Shown here piece after piece: positions 15,261 through 18,038 of a stretch of DNA of 18,038 nucleotides (positions are counted from its first letter, which is position 1; every line of letters begins with the position of its first letter). A program made the translations under genes and the position numbers. This DNA is from Proteobacteria bacterium UBA1673 (GTDB taxonomy: Bacteria > Pseudomonadota > Gammaproteobacteria > Comchoanobacterales > Comchoanobacteraceae): NCBI GenBank assembly GCA_002320385.1, contig DCKN01000020.1:1-18038 (forward strand). The letters run 5' to 3'. The notes below the pieces were generated by a model. The model had not been told where the DNA came from. It did not search any database and worked only from the letters and a program-made list of their open reading frames with translations.

Positions 15261-16514
15261 TTAAGCACCGACCCGCATTGCATCAAGATAATGACGTGCA
15301 ATATCGACTGCTTCAGAGCGCAGTACCTCTGGAAAGTCATCAATCATGGATTGAATAAATCCTTCTACGAGTAATGCTTCTGCCTGATCTTTAGTGAGAC
15401 CACGGGCACACAAATAAAATAGCGCTTCCGCATCCAACGCACCAACGGTTGCGCCATGCGCACATTGCACTTCATCAGAGTAAATCTCAAGCTCAGGTGC
15501 ACTAAGCGCACGCGCAAATGTATCTAGCACAAGGTTGTGGTTAGTTTGACCTGACACGACAGCGCGAATAGCTTTTGCCACATACACACGACTGGTAAAA
15601 TTAGTAAGCGATCGATCTTTTGCCACATGCTTGAACACTTGTGATGATTCAGTGCGCTCAGCGAGATGCTTAACCAACAAAGTTTGATCAAATCGAGCTC
15701 GATGCTGCGCAAGCGAAACGCCACGGTAAACACTGCTTGCATGCTGTTCCAACAAGTGCGCTTGGTGATAAAAACGCGCAATCCCATCACCAGAAGTCAT
15801 CTGTTGAAATCGATACGCTGCATTTCGTTGAGCACGAACACGCTGACAACAAAGCCACGAGACCCCAGATGACAGTGCATTCAAATAGCCATCCTCCAAA
15901 ACACTATTGCCAGCAAGCGATACATCTTTGTTGTATAAAACTGCTACGTGTTCATCTGTGTGCACAGAGACAATATCTTGAATAAAAACATTGACGCCTG
16001 ATCGCACATGAAGGTGGACATTCGCAGCATGAGCACCAGCATCAGTCAACCTATGACAAAAACGAATACGCATCGGTTGAGAAACCTCAATATGGCAAGA
16101 TTTTGAAGCCATCGACAAAGCAATAGACGCAGTGATTTCATCATTCGGTACATCATTCAAAAACGAATACCATAACGGGTCAACGCGCACCTCTTGAACA
16201 GATACCTGTAAACCTTGCGGCACATGACTACGCTCAGCAACCCATTGACCATTGATAAAAGTCAGAGTTGCATCCCATTTTTGATTATGGGCCTGGGGAT
16301 CAAAATCATCTTGAATACGCTTCTGCTCCAAAACCGACGATTCAGCGATTGGTAAGTCAAGTAGCTTGTTTATCCCCAATCGCTTCCATACACTAAATTT
16401 GTGTGCGTAACGATGAGCACTGAGACGCTGCCAAATAGCCTGTTGTAATTGCGCATCAGTCGCTTTTACTTCGGTGGCCTGAAAATGATCAATGAACTGT
16501 TTTAATGTTTGCAT
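15261..16514 (-). CDS. sufD: SufD, Fe-S cluster assembly scaffold subunit
   Basis: Partner of SufB in the SufBC2D complex that assembles clusters de novo. The 417-residue length fits (E. coli 423). The C-terminal core has the SufBD pattern: Q-T-N-H-N-L-V-L-D, A-L-S-A-P-E-L-E-I-Y-S-D-E-V-Q-C-A-H-G-A-T-V-G, then L-D-A-E-A-L-F-Y-L and a helical end. The conserved C351 and H353 of CAHGA are present; the equivalent His in E. coli SufD (H360) is needed for cluster formation. I chose ATG 16514. A longer form from TTG 16544 would overlap sufC and add 10 unconserved residues. GAGG precedes the ATG but 13 nt away, so initiation may depend on coupling to sufC, whose stop is 17 nt upstream. Confidence 0.95.
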   Translation of the reverse strand: MQTLKQFIDHFQATEVKATDAQLQQAIWQRLSAHRYAHKFSVWKRLGINKLLDLPIAESSVLEQKRIQDDFDPQAHNQKWDATLTFINGQWVAERSHVPQGLQVSVQEVRVDPLWYSFLNDVPNDEITASIALSMASKSCHIEVSQPMRIRFCHRLTDAGAHAANVHLHVRSGVNVFIQDIVSVHTDEHVAVLYNKDVSLAGNSVLEDGYLNALSSGVSWLCCQRVRAQRNAAYRFQQMTSGDGIARFYHQAHLLEQHASSVYRGVSLAQHRARFDQTLLVKHLAERTESSQVFKHVAKDRSLTNFTSRVYVAKAIRAVVSGQTNHNLVLDTFARALSAPELEIYSDEVQCAHGATVGALDAEALFYLCARGLTKDQAEALLVEGFIQSMIDDFPEVLRSEAVDIARHYLDAMRVGA

Positions 16515-16531
16515 ATCGTGCGCTGAGCCTC

Positions 16532-17272
16532 TTATTTTACCCAATGATATCCATCCTGCTCAAGCTTGATAGCCAGAGACTGATCACCACTTTTGGTGAT
16601 CTTACCATCAACCATCACATGGACATAATCAGGCTTGATATGTTCAAGGATACGATGATAATGGGTGACGACAACAAACGACCTAGACTCACTACGCATA
16701 CGGTTCACTACATCACCAACCATTCGCAAAGCATCAATATCCAAGCCAGAATCAGTTTCATCTAAAATAGCAAGCTTTGGTTGAAGTAGTAACATCTGCA
16801 ATAGCTCAGCACGTTTCTTCTCTCCACCTGAAAATTCCTGATTCAAAGAACGATTCAAAAAGGTTTTTGGTAAGCCAACCTGCTCACAAGCCATCTCCGC
16901 CATCGTGATGAGATCAATTGCATCAACCAACGCCTCATCACGCTTTTTTCTTTGCTCGTTCACCACTGCCTGAAGAAAGCTCATCATTGAAACCCCAGGC
17001 AGACTAACCGGATATTGAAATGATAAAAACAAGCCATTAATCGCTCGTTGCTCGGGAGGCATATCTAATAAATCTTGACCTTGATAAAAAAGCTGCCCTT
17101 GTTTAACTTCATAATCTGGATGCCCTGCAATCACATTTGACAACGTACTTTTGCCTGAGCCATTTGGCCCCATAATGGCATGGATCTCTCCTGGCTTGAC
17201 AGTTAAATCAAGCTGCTTGATGATCGCCTTGCCTGAGACTGTTGATGCGCTCAAAGATTTAATTTCTAACAT
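16532..17272 (-). CDS. sufC: SufC, Fe-S cluster assembly ATPase
   Basis: Soluble ABC-type ATPase that drives conformational changes of the SufBCD scaffold. The 246 residues are standard. Walker A GPNGSGKS is at 35-42, the Q-loop Gln at 86, the SufC-type signature EFSGGEKKR at 146-154, Walker B L-A-I-L-D-E at 167-172 followed by the D-loop D-S-G-L-D, and the switch His at 204. AAGGAG stands 5 nt before the ATG, a strong site that fixes the start. The gene lies 55 nt after sufB and 17 nt before sufD. Confidence 0.98.
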   Translation of the reverse strand: MLEIKSLSASTVSGKAIIKQLDLTVKPGEIHAIMGPNGSGKSTLSNVIAGHPDYEVKQGQLFYQGQDLLDMPPEQRAINGLFLSFQYPVSLPGVSMMSFLQAVVNEQRKKRDEALVDAIDLITMAEMACEQVGLPKTFLNRSLNQEFSGGEKKRAELLQMLLLQPKLAILDETDSGLDIDALRMVGDVVNRMRSESRSFVVVTHYHRILEHIKPDYVHVMVDGKITKSGDQSLAIKLEQDGYHWVK

Positions 17273-17327
17273 TATTTCTCCTTATCATTAATCATGGCAC
17301 AGAAAACACTTGCTGCAAAAAATCGAT

Positions 17328-18038
17328 TTAGCCAACACTACCTTCAAGACTAATCTCAAGAAGCGCCTGAGCTTCTACTGCAAACTCCATCGGCAATTCT
17401 TGCAAGACTTGTTTACAAAATCCATTCACAATCAATGCAACCGCAGCTTCAGGATCAAGTCCTCGGCTTTGGCAATAAAATTGCATCGCCTCACTGATTT
17501 TAGATGTACATGCTTCATGCTCAAGTTTCGAGTCAGCATGTTGCGCATCAACTTGAGGAAAAGTATGTGCCGAACAATCGTGACCAATCAATAATGAATC
17601 ACACTGAGTATAATTGACTGCACCCTTAGCGCTTGGAGCAACTTTGACAAGTCCGCGATAAGTGTTGTACGATCGCCCTGCTGAAATACCTTTAGCAACA
17701 ATACGACTATTGGTATGCTTACCAATATGCGTCATCTTGGTTCCTGTATCAGCCTGCTGGCAATTGTTCGTGATGGTTACAGAGTGAAATTCACCACTAC
17801 TGTGGTCGCCTTGTAAAATTACACTAGGATATTTCCATGTGATGGCAGAGCCTGTCTCAATCTGCGTCCAGGACACTTTTGCATGCTTTTTAGCAACAGC
17901 ACGCTTGGTCACAAAATTATAAATCCCGCCTTTGCCGTTTTCATCCCCTGGATACCAATTTTGCACGGTTGAATATTTTATTTCAGCACCATCAAGCGCC
18001 ACAAGCTCAACCACAGCAGCATGCAATTGATTTTCATC
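17328..18038 (-). CDS. sufB: SufB, Fe-S cluster assembly scaffold (C-terminal half; 5' end outside window)
   Basis: The frame is open to the window edge, reading D-E-N-Q-L-H-A-A-V-V-E-L at the edge, so 236 C-terminal residues of a protein of about 480 are visible. SufB is the main scaffold where the nascent cluster forms with sulfur delivered by SufS/SufU. Typical SufB stretches are N-W-Y-P-G-D-E-N-G-K-G-G-I-Y-N-F, W-K-Y-P-S-V-I-L-Q-G-D, I-S-A-G-R-S-Y-N-T-Y-R-G and L-E-H-E-A-C-T-S-K-I. The last holds the conserved Cys equivalent to E. coli C405 and the acidic residues beside it. It appears to be the first visible gene of the suf run; any regulator gene or main suf promoter would lie beyond the right edge. 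Confidence 0.97.
   Translation of the reverse strand, partial: DENQLHAAVVELVALDGAEIKYSTVQNWYPGDENGKGGIYNFVTKRAVAKKHAKVSWTQIETGSAITWKYPSVILQGDHSSGEFHSVTITNNCQQADTGTKMTHIGKHTNSRIVAKGISAGRSYNTYRGLVKVAPSAKGAVNYTQCDSLLIGHDCSAHTFPQVDAQHADSKLEHEACTSKISEAMQFYCQSRGLDPEAAVALIVNGFCKQVLQELPMEFAVEAQALLEISLEGSVG

Noticed and set aside
1..18038. Mobile elements, CRISPR arrays, tRNA or rRNA genes
   Set aside because: No transposase, integrase, regularly spaced repeats, terminal inverted repeats or cloverleaf sequence was seen on either strand; gaps between genes are short and mostly AT-rich.

Overview
The window is an 18 kb chromosomal stretch of a moderately AT-rich gammaproteobacterium. Its ordinary genes (TamB, family I pyrophosphatase, YajQ, TadA, TolA, exonuclease III, a SUF system using SufU and SufT) look gammaproteobacterial. 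The SUF gene set, an exported Cu/Zn superoxide dismutase, an HSDL2-like dehydrogenase and one large membrane protein with eukaryote-style sorting motifs suggest a Legionellales/Coxiella-like, possibly host-associated bacterium. That placement is inference. No rRNA, tRNA, CRISPR array, insertion sequence or phage gene is visible.

Layout: 2-2092 (+) is the 3' part of tamB, cut by the window edge. Then a minus-strand block: ppa (pyrophosphatase); SDR dehydrogenase > SpeD-like pyruvoyl enzyme > sodC, closely spaced; yajQ > tadA behind a good promoter; and xthA > tolA, 7 nt apart. At 8682-9779 (+) lies a CfaS-family protein that appears to have lost its SAM-binding and catalytic residues. From 9831 to the right edge, all on the minus strand, runs the SUF iron-sulfur cluster system in the order sufB (partial) - sufC - sufD - [large membrane protein] - sufS - sufU - sufA - sufT.

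The SUF genes work together. SufS takes sulfur from cysteine and SufU relays it. The SufB/SufC/SufD complex builds the cluster, SufA carries it to targets, and SufT helps maturation. The set is physically split by a 797-residue polytopic membrane protein of unknown function. That protein has its own extended -10 promoter, and a separate promoter restarts transcription ahead of sufS. Its acidic, proline/serine-rich C-terminal tail carries one PSAP motif and two ExDPLL acidic dileucine motifs, and a second PSAP lies at the N-terminus. These resemble eukaryotic ESCRT-I and adaptor-protein signals. This is the most unusual element of the window and a candidate secreted or host-interacting membrane protein.
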